In this document: positions 26,218 to 34,236 of the stretch, in pieces
Layout of the letters: each line of letters begins with the position of its first letter
How positions within the stretch are numbered: position 1 is the first letter of the stretch
NCBI RefSeq assembly: GCF_030814475.1
Contig: NZ_JAUSVF010000003.1
Span: 124,001 to 188,000, forward strand
Direction of reading: 5' to 3'
DNA length: 64,000 bases
Source: Pararhizobium capsulatum DSM 1112
Lineage (GTDB): Bacteria; Pseudomonadota; Alphaproteobacteria; Rhizobiales; Rhizobiaceae
Position numbers and translations under genes: made by a program
Notes under the pieces: generated by a model
Told to the model about the DNA's origin: nothing
Databases searched by the model: none
What the model saw: the letters and a program-made list of their open reading frames with translations, nothing else

Positions 26218-27297
26218 ATGAAATTCGCAGTCTCACTCACCATGGAACGTTTCTCGCCGGACGCGCCGATGTCCAGGGTCAAGAGCAACCTGCTCGAGCT
26301 TGCCCGGATAGCGGACGGAGGCGGCTTTGAAACATTGTGGACCGCAGAGCACCACACGATCGAATGCACCATTTCGCCCAATCCGTTCCAGACGCTGACC
26401 TGGCTGGGACAGCATACCGAGCAGATCCGGCTTGGCACCTCGACGCTGGTTGCGCCCTATTGGAGCCCGATCCGGCTTGCCGGCGAGGCAGCACTTTGCG
26501 ACCACTTGACGGATGGCCGGCTGGAATTCGGCATTGCCCGCGGCTCCTATCAATATGAATTCGACCGCATGGCCGGCGGCATGCCGCAGCAGGAAGGCGT
26601 CGCCTATCTCAAGGAACTGGTGCCGGCCGTCCGGAAACTGTGGCAGGGCGATTATACGCATGACGGCCATTACTGGAAATTTCCGCTGGCGACTGCAGTG
26701 CCAAAGCCTCTGCAGCAGCCGCATCCGCCAATCTGGGTCGCGGCGCGCGATCCCGGCACGTTCGATTGGGCTATCAGCATCGGCGCCAATATCCTGTCGA
26801 CACCGCTGTCTGCACCAGCAGCCGAAATCCAGGTTCTCGCCGACAAGTTCGAAAAGGCCGTCGCCGATCATCCGGAAGTTCCGCGGCCGCGCTTCATGAT
26901 GCAGCGCCGGACCTGTGTCTACGACAAGACGGAAGACTGGCAGCTCGCCGTCCAACACAGCATGGACTACGGCCGGACCTTCGAGAATCTCATGCAGAAT
27001 ATCGGCGCGGTCCGGGATGGTTTTCCGGAAGCGGTTCCGTTCGAGAGCGTTAGGGGCAAGGACAACTACAATCCGGACAATATCTGCAAGAACCTGATGT
27101 TCGGCACGCCGGACGAAGTGATCGAGAAGCTTCTCGCCTATGAGGCGGCTGGCGTCGATCAATACTGCCTGGGCCTCACCTTCAACCTGCCGTTCGAACT
27201 GCAGAAGAAGACGCTGCGGCTGTTCGTCGATGAAGTCATGCCTTTCTTCGCTGCCCGTGAGCGGGACCGCCAGCGCGCAGTGGTTTCGGGACGCTGA
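26218..27297 (+). CDS. LLM-class flavin-dependent monooxygenase (luciferase-like)
   Basis: The 359-residue protein belongs to the bacterial luciferase-like superfamily. Landmarks are LWTAEHHTIECTISPNPF near residues 39-57, the phosphate-binding HLTDGRLEFGIARGSYQYEF near 97-116 and a C-terminal CLGLTFNLPF. These enzymes use FMNH2 from a partner reductase, here probably the product of 23618, to oxygenate or cleave C-N, C-S or carbonyl bonds. GAGGGAGGAAAATTC upstream gives a good ribosome-binding site. The downstream hydrolase starts two bases after its stop codon, so they are translationally linked. The substrate is unknown. Confidence 0.9.
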   Translation: MKFAVSLTMERFSPDAPMSRVKSNLLELARIADGGGFETLWTAEHHTIECTISPNPFQTLTWLGQHTEQIRLGTSTLVAPYWSPIRLAGEAALCDHLTDGRLEFGIARGSYQYEFDRMAGGMPQQEGVAYLKELVPAVRKLWQGDYTHDGHYWKFPLATAVPKPLQQPHPPIWVAARDPGTFDWAISIGANILSTPLSAPAAEIQVLADKFEKAVADHPEVPRPRFMMQRRTCVYDKTEDWQLAVQHSMDYGRTFENLMQNIGAVRDGFPEAVPFESVRGKDNYNPDNICKNLMFGTPDEVIEKLLAYEAAGVDQYCLGLTFNLPFELQKKTLRLFVDEVMPFFAARERDRQRAVVSGR

Positions 27298-27298
27298 G

Positions 27299-28111
27299 AT
27301 GACGGAGCTTCGGCAACATACCGTCGGCGACGTGACGCTCAACTACCGTATCGACGGCGACGGTCCGGAGCCGCTGGTCTGCATCCACGGCGTCGGGTCC
27401 TCCCTGGAGGCATGGGGCGGCGTTGTGGCTGAACTCAAGGATCGCTTTACGATCCTGACCTTTGACCTGCGCGGCCACGGGGGCTCGACACGCATCAAGG
27501 GCCGATACGAAATCGACGATTTCGTCGATGAGGCGCTGGCGCTGGCGGCGCATGCCGGCTTCGAAACCTTCCATCTGGCGGGGTTCTCGCTCGGCGGGCT
27601 GATCGCGCAGCGACTGGCGCTCACCCATCAGGTGCGGTTGAGAAAACTTGTGCTTCTCTCCACAGTCGCCGGCCGCACGCCGGAGGAGCGCGAACGGGTT
27701 CTGACCCGGCTTGCAGCCCTCAGGATCGGAAATCCCGGCGCCCATCATGACGCCTCGCTATCGCGCTGGCTGACGGAAGCGTTTCAGGAGCGCAATCCGG
27801 AGATCATCGAGAGACTGCGCGCGCGGGATTCCGAGAACGATCCAGAATGTTATGCCTCGGCCTATCGTGTTCTGGCGGAAACGGATTTCGGCGGTTTTCT
27901 CGACCAGATCCGCTGCCCGACGCTGATTGCGACGGGCGAAGAGGATGCCGGCTCGAACCCGCGCATGGCGACCTACATGCACGATCGCATCCCCGGTTCG
28001 ACGCTCGCGATCCTGCCGGGTCTGCGCCACTCCATTCTCATTGAAGACCCGGTGATGGTAGCGCGCCTGATGGGAGATTTCCTGACCGCAGAAGAGGTGA
28101 TCCATGGATGA
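27299..28111 (+). CDS. Alpha/beta hydrolase, 3-oxoadipate enol-lactonase-like
   Basis: The 270-residue protein is an alpha/beta-fold hydrolase with oxyanion HGVGSSLEAWGG, the segment FDLRGHGGS, nucleophile elbow GFSLGGL (Ser near residue 98), an acid in EEDAGSN and the catalytic histidine in GLRHSIL. Similarity is closest to PcaD-type enol-lactonases and RutD-like proteins. I chose the ATG at 27299; the earlier in-frame start lies inside the monooxygenase gene. Its stop overlaps the start of the PcaC-like gene by eight bases, mirroring the pcaD-pcaC pairing of protocatechuate pathways. Confidence 0.85.
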   Translation: MTELRQHTVGDVTLNYRIDGDGPEPLVCIHGVGSSLEAWGGVVAELKDRFTILTFDLRGHGGSTRIKGRYEIDDFVDEALALAAHAGFETFHLAGFSLGGLIAQRLALTHQVRLRKLVLLSTVAGRTPEERERVLTRLAALRIGNPGAHHDASLSRWLTEAFQERNPEIIERLRARDSENDPECYASAYRVLAETDFGGFLDQIRCPTLIATGEEDAGSNPRMATYMHDRIPGSTLAILPGLRHSILIEDPVMVARLMGDFLTAEEVIHG

Positions 28112-28493
28112 TTCGCTACGACAGGCCGGCGAGGCCGTGCGACGCAAGGTGCTCGGGGACGATTATGTCGATCGTGCTCTCGGCAATGCCGACGATTTCT
28201 CCCGGCCTTTCCAGGATGTTCTTAACGAATATTGCTGGGGTGCGGCCTGGACCGACGACGGCCTCGACCTCAAGCAGCGCAGCCTTCTCAACCTTGGAAT
28301 GCTGGCCGCCCTCAACCGCATGCACGAGTTCGGCATCCATGTCCGCGGTGCGATCCGCAATGGCATGAGCGACGACGAACTGCGCGCCGCACTCGTCCAG
28401 ATCGCCGTCTATTGCGGCATTCCCGCAGGCGTCGAGGCTTTCCGCGTGGCAGGCAATGTCCGCGCTGAGATGCGCGAGAAGGGTGAGCTTTGA
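28104..28493 (+). CDS. Carboxymuconolactone decarboxylase (PcaC-like) family protein
   Basis: The 129-residue helical protein matches the CMD family, close in length and pattern to 4-carboxymuconolactone decarboxylase: LNEYCWGAAWTDDGLD, RSLLNLGMLAALNRMHEF and AVYCGIPAGVEAFRVA. The histidine in HEFGIHVRGA and the absence of the CxxC pair separate it from AhpD-type peroxidases. It overlaps the hydrolase gene. Together they suggest a lactone-decarboxylation and hydrolysis step, but no ring-cleavage dioxygenase is visible here, so the substrate remains open. Confidence 0.85.
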   Translation: MDDSLRQAGEAVRRKVLGDDYVDRALGNADDFSRPFQDVLNEYCWGAAWTDDGLDLKQRSLLNLGMLAALNRMHEFGIHVRGAIRNGMSDDELRAALVQIAVYCGIPAGVEAFRVAGNVRAEMREKGEL

Positions 28494-28535
28494 TTTCCGC
28501 CGTTTCAAGCAAGCGGCAGCACAAACATGCTCCGG

Positions 28536-28565
28536 ATCACCGGAAGACCGGGTGCATCCGGTGAT
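28536..28565 (+). repeat. Inverted repeat between the PcaC-like and binding-protein genes
   Basis: ATCACCGGA and TCCGGTGAT form a perfect nine-base dyad around twelve bases. It lies 43 bases after the decarboxylase stop and 78 bases before the binding-protein ATG, with no T-run. It could be a processing or attenuation hairpin or an operator for an internal promoter. Confidence 0.4.
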
Positions 28566-28642
28566 GACTAGATGACGACCATGGCGGCGAGACCGGGAGG
28601 GTCGAGCCACAGAACCTATCAACAACAAAGGGAACAGACAGC

Positions 28643-29476
28643 ATGAGACATCTCACCAGACTGACAGCGCTTGCAGCTTCGCTTGCCTTTACATTGTCGG
28701 CACTTCCGGCCAATGCCGGGGCGGTGCTGGACCGCGTTCTGGCGGCCAAGACGCTCAAGGTTGCGACGGATGCCAACTGGGCACCGCAATCCTTCATGAA
28801 CGACAAGAACGAACTCGACGGCTTCGACGTCGATGTCGCCAAGGATATCGGCAAGCGCCTGGGTGTCAGCGTCGAATTCGTCACCCCCGGTTGGGATATC
28901 ATCACCGCCGGCAACTGGTCGGGTCGCTGGGACATGCATGTCGGCTCGATGACACCCACTAAGGCGAGAGCGGAGATCTTCGATTTCCCCGGCATCTACT
29001 ATTACACCCCGGCCGCCGTTGCCGTTCACAAGGACAGCAAGGCCGCGACGCTCGCCGATCTCAACGACAAGGCCGTGGGCACGACGGCGACGTCCACCTT
29101 CGAGGCCTATGCCAAGCAGGACCTGACGCTGGACGCCGCAGGCGCACCGGCCTTCAAATACGAGTTCAAGCCGAAGGACGTGAAGTCCTACAGCAATTCG
29201 ACGACGGCGTTCGACGACCTGCGCCTGGGTGACGGCACCCGTCTCGATGCGGTCGTCTCGTCGCTGCCGAGCATCATCGATGCGGAAAAGGCGGGATATC
29301 CGATCAAGCAGCTCGGCGAACCCGTGTTCTACGAGCCGCTGGCCGTCGCAACCGAGCATGGCGATGCGGAGTTCGATGCGAAGATATCCGAGGCGGTGAA
29401 GGACATGCAGAGCGACGGCACACTCAGCAAGCTTTCGGTTAAGTGGTACGGCGTCGATTACACCGTCGTAAAATAA
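28643..29476 (+). CDS. Polar amino-acid-type ABC transporter substrate-binding protein (family 3)
   Basis: The 277-residue precursor has a signal peptide (MRHLTRLTALAASLAFTLSA, cleavage after PANAG) and a family 3 binding fold beginning LKVATDANWAPQSF, followed by FDVDVAKDIGKRLG. These proteins capture amino acids, opines or related cationic or zwitterionic compounds in the periplasm. It begins the transporter part of the monooxygenase operon. An AACAAAGGGAACAG region supplies the ribosome-binding site. The ligand is presumably the compound degraded by the operon's enzymes. Confidence 0.9.
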   Translation: MRHLTRLTALAASLAFTLSALPANAGAVLDRVLAAKTLKVATDANWAPQSFMNDKNELDGFDVDVAKDIGKRLGVSVEFVTPGWDIITAGNWSGRWDMHVGSMTPTKARAEIFDFPGIYYYTPAAVAVHKDSKAATLADLNDKAVGTTATSTFEAYAKQDLTLDAAGAPAFKYEFKPKDVKSYSNSTTAFDDLRLGDGTRLDAVVSSLPSIIDAEKAGYPIKQLGEPVFYEPLAVATEHGDAEFDAKISEAVKDMQSDGTLSKLSVKWYGVDYTVVK

Positions 29477-29486
29477 CCACCCTCTC

Positions 29487-29512
29487 TGGCGGTCCGCAAC
29501 CACGGGCCGCCA
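29487..29512 (+). terminator. Intercistronic hairpin between binding-protein and permease genes
   Basis: TGGCGGTCC pairs with GGGCCGCCA (one G-U pair) around an eight-base loop, 11 bases after the stop codon. No T-run follows. As in the polyol operon, it probably stabilises the binding-protein message or partly terminates transcription. Confidence 0.45.
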
Positions 29513-29532
29513 AACCGTCCGAAGGACAAGAG

Positions 29533-30507
29533 ATGCTCTATCCTGATACAGTTGAAGCGGAAGTTCTCGTGCACAAGCCGTGGTTCGTCGCCATGATGTT
29601 CGCGATCATTCTGGCCGTCTTCCTCGCATTCAACCTGACTGGCACGGTGATGGGCGAGTTGATGCGCCCGGTGATCGGCGATCCCTTGCAAAGCGGGCTC
29701 TACGGACGTTTTGCCGTGGCCTTCGTCGTTGCGGTGATCTTTTCGCTGAACGTGGTGCTGATCGGCTTCGCACCGCTCAAGGTTCAAGTTGCCATCGTCT
29801 GGCTGGAGCTGCTGGGGCTGTTTCTCGCCTTCTTCGAGACCTTTCATCTCAGCTTGCCGTTCATCTGGCAAAAGCTGCCGTTCCTAATCACGCAGGGTGC
29901 CGTGACGACGCTCTATGTGTCCGCGATCTCGATCGTCATCGCTTCCGTCATTGCCATCCTTGGCGCCGTAGCGAAGCTCTCGACCAACGGCTTTGCCTAT
30001 GCGATCGCTAGTTTCTACACATCCTTTTTCCGCGGCCTGCCGCTCCTGATGCAGGTCTATCTGATCTATCTCGGCCTGCCGCAACTCGGCTTCGTCATCG
30101 ACGCGGTTCCCGCCGGCATTCTGGCGCTGTCGCTTTGCTACGGCGCCTACATGACCGAGATCTTCCGCTCCGGTATCCAGAGCATCGACCGCGGTCAGTG
30201 GGAAGCCTCGCGCTCGATCGGCTTCGGCTTCGGAATTACCATGCGTCGGATCATCCTGCCGCAGGCTCTTCCCGTCATCATTCCGCCGACCGGCAACCAG
30301 TTCATTTCTATGCTCAAGGACAGTTCTCTGGTGTCCGTCATCGGCGTCTGGGAGCTGATGTTCCTGGCCCGCACGCTTGGCCAGAAGACTTTTCAGCATA
30401 TGGAAATGCTGATTTCGACCGCGATGATCTACTGGATCATGTCGATCTGCCTCGAACTCATCCAGTCCCGCATCGAGCGTCACTACGCCAGGAGTAAAGT
30501 CAGATGA
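29533..30507 (+). CDS. Polar amino-acid ABC transporter permease
   Basis: The 324-residue membrane protein belongs to the His/Glu/Gln/Arg/opine permease family. The transport core starts near residue 115 with [19 protein letters not shown], and the coupling region has [14 protein letters not shown] near 218. An N-terminal extension of about 110 residues with three more hydrophobic segments precedes this core. The ATG at 29533 has AAGGA seven bases upstream; the longer in-frame start at 29443 lies in the binding-protein gene. Only one permease is encoded, so it probably acts as a homodimer. Its stop overlaps the ATPase start by ATGA. Confidence 0.9.
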   Translation: MLYPDTVEAEVLVHKPWFVAMMFAIILAVFLAFNLTGTVMGELMRPVIGDPLQSGLYGRFAVAFVVAVIFSLNVVLIGFAPLKVQVAIVWLELLGLFLAFFETFHLSLPFIWQKLPFLITQGAVTTLYVSAISIVIASVIAILGAVAKLSTNGFAYAIASFYTSFFRGLPLLMQVYLIYLGLPQLGFVIDAVPAGILALSLCYGAYMTEIFRSGIQSIDRGQWEASRSIGFGFGITMRRIILPQALPVIIPPTGNQFISMLKDSSLVSVIGVWELMFLARTLGQKTFQHMEMLISTAMIYWIMSICLELIQSRIERHYARSKVR

Positions 30508-31247
30508 GCATGGACCTGATCATCGAGGCTAAGGACGTCGCCAAATGGTATGGCGCGTTCCAGGTGCTGAAGGACATCAATCTGACTGTGAGGAAAGGCG
30601 AGCGTATCGTCGTGTGTGGACCGTCGGGCTCCGGAAAGTCGACGCTTATCCGTTGCTTCAACCGGCTCGAAGCCCATCAGCAGGGCGAGATCATCGTCAA
30701 CGGCATCACCCTGCACGACAAGATGCGCAACGTTGCCGAGGTCCGCAAGAATGTCGGCATGGTGTTCCAGCACTTCAACCTGTTTCCCCACATGACGGTG
30801 CTGATGAACTGCATGGTCGGGCCGATGTGGATAAAGGGCCTGTCGGCCGCAGAAGCCGAGAAAACGGCCCTGCGGTTCCTGGAGCGCGTCCGTATCCCCG
30901 AGCAGGCCAACAAATATCCGGTCCAGCTTTCCGGCGGCCAGCAACAACGCGTCGCGATCGCCCGCAGCCTGTGCATGGAACCGGCCATCATGCTGTTCGA
31001 CGAGCCGACCTCGGCCCTAGACCCGGAAATGGTCTCAGAGGTTCTCGACACGATGACGAGCCTTGCCAAGGATGGAATGACAATGGTCTGCGTCACTCAT
31101 GAAATGGGCTTTGCTCGCGCGGTTGCCGACCGCGTCATCTTCATGAACTCGGGCCAGATCGTTGAGGAGGGCAACCCGCAGGCGTTCTTCACCAATCCCA
31201 AGCATGAGCGCACGAGGCTCTTTCTCAGCCAGATCCTTAAGCATTAG
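30504..31247 (+). CDS. Polar amino-acid ABC transporter ATP-binding protein (GlnQ type)
   Basis: The 247-residue ATPase has Walker A (GPSGSGKST) near residues 39-47, Q-loop [14 protein letters not shown], signature LSGGQQQR near 142 and Walker B (IMLFDEP) near 163. It is typical in length and motifs for amino-acid importers. The gene overlaps the permease stop by four bases and is the last gene of the eight-gene operon. Confidence 0.92.
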   Translation: MSMDLIIEAKDVAKWYGAFQVLKDINLTVRKGERIVVCGPSGSGKSTLIRCFNRLEAHQQGEIIVNGITLHDKMRNVAEVRKNVGMVFQHFNLFPHMTVLMNCMVGPMWIKGLSAAEAEKTALRFLERVRIPEQANKYPVQLSGGQQQRVAIARSLCMEPAIMLFDEPTSALDPEMVSEVLDTMTSLAKDGMTMVCVTHEMGFARAVADRVIFMNSGQIVEEGNPQAFFTNPKHERTRLFLSQILKH

Positions 31248-31550
31248 ATGCGCAAGCGATTCGGTAGGGGATCAAAGGGTAAACGCCTGGTCCCTCTGCC
31301 GAGTATTGCGCACGTTTGTGAGTGCGGTGACGAATGCCCCAACAAGGCTCGCCTTCTGCATATCCGGCCGAAACAACAGACTGCCAAACGAACTTCTCTT
31401 AGATTCTGCGCTTGGGCCGGGCGAGCAATTTCTCTTCATCGGCTGGCATTCGCCTTTAGGGCCAACAAATCGATTGCGGCTTCGGCGCGGGCATCCTCCT
31501 TCGCATCCCATAGATGTCGCCATGTCAATCGGCGATTTTAAGGAAGGCGT
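31248..31550. other. Convergent intergenic region, no gene seen
   Basis: This stretch separates the amino-acid ATPase gene from the convergent peptidase T gene. Short frames exist on both strands, without recognisable content or convincing starts. I see no strong hairpin with a T-run. Confidence 0.4.
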
Positions 31551-32774
31551 TCAGGCTGCGGCGAGACTGCAAATCCTTATTGCAACAGCGAGCGAGCGTT
31601 CGAAGGCCGGCACAGGTAGAAACTCGAAACGGGAATGGAAGTTGTAGGCTCCGGTGAAGAAGTTTGGCGTCGGGATTCCGCGGGCTGACAAGACTGCGCC
31701 GTCGGTCCCACCCCGCATCGGGGTAATTTTCTTTTCGATTCCGAGTTGGTCCATCGCCTCGAACAGAAGAGCCGCGGCACGATTGTCTCCTGCAAGATGA
31801 CTCAAGATATTGCGATAGGTGTCGGTGATGCGGCTACGGATGTCCCCGCCTGGATATCGCCATTGAATCAATTCGGCGACCTCTCTGATCCGAGCCTTTC
31901 GCCAATCGAAGCCCGCGTTGTCAAAGTCGCGGATCAGCGCGGTCAGCGTCGCTTCGGTATCGTTCGCCACCAAGTCCTTGAACCAGAAAAAACCTTCGCG
32001 GCCCTCGGTGTGTTCGGGCATATCGCCGCGGTCGAATTGTGAGATGAAATCGACTGCCATGAGCAGCGGGTTCACCAGGTTTCCCCTTGCCGACATGGGA
32101 TGAGCGCTGATTCCTTTGAAGACAATCTCGCAGGACGCAGCATTGAAGGTCTCCAGCACGACCTCGCCGAGTTCGCAGCAATCGATCGTATAGGCGAACG
32201 CGCAGGGAAAGCGTGCCAGGTCAATTGCCTTGGAGCCGCGCAAGCCAATCTCTTCGTCCGGCACGAAGGCGATGAAAACGTCGCCGTGGCCGTCCAGCTG
32301 ATCGAGCTGGCCGATCAGCGTCATGATGATAGCGATTGCGGCTTTGTTGTCGGCGCCGAGCACGCTGGTGCCGTCGCTGACGATGATGTCCTCCCCCTTC
32401 CAGGGAGTAAGCGCCGGATGCTCCGCGGCCCTGAGCCAGATATTCTCTCGGTGGTTGAGGCAAAGGTCGCTGCCTTCGAAGCGAAGGAGTTGGGGTTGGA
32501 TAAAGGGCGAGAGGCCGACATCGACAGTGTCGAGATGGGCGATAAAGCCGATCGGGACCGCGTCACGTCTGGTGCCGCGTTTTACAGCCGTCACGATGGC
32601 ATTTTCGTCCGCGATAACATCACTCAAGCCGAGTGTGCGCATCTCGTCCGCCAGCAAGTCGGCAAGGACCGCCTGTCCGGGCGAGGATGGCAAAGATTGG
32701 GAGCGCGCGTTGCTCTGGCTTTCTATTGCGGCATATCGAAAAAACCGGCTAATCAGTTCTTCGCGAAGGTCCAT
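31551..32774 (-). CDS. pepT: Peptidase T (tripeptide aminopeptidase, M20 family)
   Basis: The 407-residue protein is a di-zinc aminopeptidase that removes N-terminal residues from tripeptides. Metal and catalytic motifs are all present: GFIAHLDTVDVG near residue 75, VLGADNKAAIA near 136, VPDEEIGLRGSK near 172 and the C-terminal RGGTDGAVLSARGIPTPNFF with YNFHSRFE. The ATG at 32774 has AGGAATC upstream; a longer in-frame reading to 33326 runs into the CapA gene. It is the last gene of the minus-strand operon carrying an oligopeptide importer, so imported peptides would be trimmed in the cytoplasm. Confidence 0.92.
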   Translation of the reverse strand: MDLREELISRFFRYAAIESQSNARSQSLPSSPGQAVLADLLADEMRTLGLSDVIADENAIVTAVKRGTRRDAVPIGFIAHLDTVDVGLSPFIQPQLLRFEGSDLCLNHRENIWLRAAEHPALTPWKGEDIIVSDGTSVLGADNKAAIAIIMTLIGQLDQLDGHGDVFIAFVPDEEIGLRGSKAIDLARFPCAFAYTIDCCELGEVVLETFNAASCEIVFKGISAHPMSARGNLVNPLLMAVDFISQFDRGDMPEHTEGREGFFWFKDLVANDTEATLTALIRDFDNAGFDWRKARIREVAELIQWRYPGGDIRSRITDTYRNILSHLAGDNRAAALLFEAMDQLGIEKKITPMRGGTDGAVLSARGIPTPNFFTGAYNFHSRFEFLPVPAFERSLAVAIRICSLAAA

Positions 32775-32916
32775 GATCGTGATTCCTGTCGATTGAGCTT
32801 GGCGGACCGCCGTCGGGCCTGTTTCGGGCGTTGCCGGGCCGGCCTGCAGTGTTGTGGCAGGAATACCGCAGGCGATAACCTGACCGGGGTCCGTCGGAAG
32901 GCTGCGTGCGTTCCAG

Positions 32917-34152
32917 CTATACCCGTAGGGTACCGATGTCTCCGGTGATGGAGATCTCGACGCCCAGTCTGGCAGAGTGTTCGGACAACCGGTGCAGGAT
33001 GCGTTCCGCGCTCTTCCCAGTCGCCAGATGGGGTGCCAAGCGTTGCTCGAGTACCTTGCTGTACAACGCTTCGGCGCCACCGATAATGATCGGATGGAGT
33101 GTGATCTCGACGAGCTCATTATTAGCGCCAAACGAGCATTGTCCAATGACGCTTTCCCAAACCTCCGGTGCCGTCCAGGTCGAGTTTTCCGAGCGGACAT
33201 GGAAAATGAAATTGCCAAGACTGTAGAATATCGGGCGGCCCCGATAGATGTCGATTGGTTGAAGGACCGGCGCCCCATGGCTGACGAACATGGCCGCACC
33301 CGCGTCGATACATTGCCGCGCAACACCGCTCACCCAATCCGGGACTTCGTGCCAGTTCGAGGCCCAGTGATGATGGTGCAGATAGGCAATTACCAGGCTC
33401 CCGTACGCTGCTGCAGTTGTAATCGCAGAGAGGTTTCTCTGAAGATCGGCCTCATTGATCTTGACACCGCGCCCAAATTTCTCCGAGCACTTGAACACCG
33501 CCCGCGAAATCGCGAGCTCATGCCGTGGCACAAGGCGTGGGGCATCGTCCGGCTGGCTATCATTGGCAAGATCGATGGCCGTATAACCGACCTTGTTGCG
33601 AATGGCTTCAAGCTGTGCAAACGCCGATGGGTCGACCTCGATCACTTGAGACAAGCCAAGGCGGTTGACGCCCGGCCGTGCTGGGCGATTCTGCTCCGCA
33701 TTAGCGGCATACATGAAGTCCGGACCCGGGCCGCCATCCATGGCGACGATCGCAACTCGCCTCCCGCCGATCGTTGCGGTGCTAGCTTTCGAAACGTCCG
33801 TGAGGTCACGCCCGAGGCCTGCGTGCAGGAAACCACGCTTTTCCACCTCTTCCAGGGTCGACAGGACACCGGACGGGCCAAGGTCGAAAGCATGATTGTT
33901 CGACAGGGAAAGCCCCTGAAACCCCATGAAGCGCAGCGTATCGAGAACAGCCGCGTCACTTGCACCGAAGAAGGAACCCTTTAGTGGCCAGCCGCCGTGT
34001 TTTCCCATGATCGTGCCCTCGAAATTGGTGAAGGCGAGATCCATTCCCTGAAGCAGCGACTGAACCTGAAGAAACGCCGGATCGGACAGGGGGCGCATGT
34101 CCTGCTTGATGAGTGATTGGCCCGTGACGGCCAAAGTGAACCTGTCATTCAT
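32917..34152 (-). CDS. CapA family protein (metallophosphatase-fold, poly-gamma-glutamate type)
   Basis: The 411-residue protein matches the CapA/PgsA family with a calcineurin-like metallophosphoesterase fold. Metal-binding landmarks are LAFTNFEGTIMG near residue 43, SLSNNHAFDLG near 83, IAYLHHHHWASNW near 262 and the later VSHGAPVLQPIDIY and GNFIFH. CapA-type proteins take part in synthesis, export or hydrolysis of poly-gamma-glutamate. No signal peptide or membrane anchor is visible here, unlike capsule-anchored PgsA, so a cytoplasmic hydrolytic role is likelier. It sits between the peptide importer ATPase and pepT, which suggests processing of an imported gamma-linked peptide. Confidence 0.82.
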   Translation of the reverse strand: MNDRFTLAVTGQSLIKQDMRPLSDPAFLQVQSLLQGMDLAFTNFEGTIMGKHGGWPLKGSFFGASDAAVLDTLRFMGFQGLSLSNNHAFDLGPSGVLSTLEEVEKRGFLHAGLGRDLTDVSKASTATIGGRRVAIVAMDGGPGPDFMYAANAEQNRPARPGVNRLGLSQVIEVDPSAFAQLEAIRNKVGYTAIDLANDSQPDDAPRLVPRHELAISRAVFKCSEKFGRGVKINEADLQRNLSAITTAAAYGSLVIAYLHHHHWASNWHEVPDWVSGVARQCIDAGAAMFVSHGAPVLQPIDIYRGRPIFYSLGNFIFHVRSENSTWTAPEVWESVIGQCSFGANNELVEITLHPIIIGGAEALYSKVLEQRLAPHLATGKSAERILHRLSEHSARLGVEISITGDIGTLRV

Positions 34153-34236
34153 TGAATAGACTTTCTGCGGCAGTGATGCCGGCTGTTTCGAAATTTCGTC
34201 CAGTTCGAGCCGGGGACCGGCAGCGGGTCGGCCACC

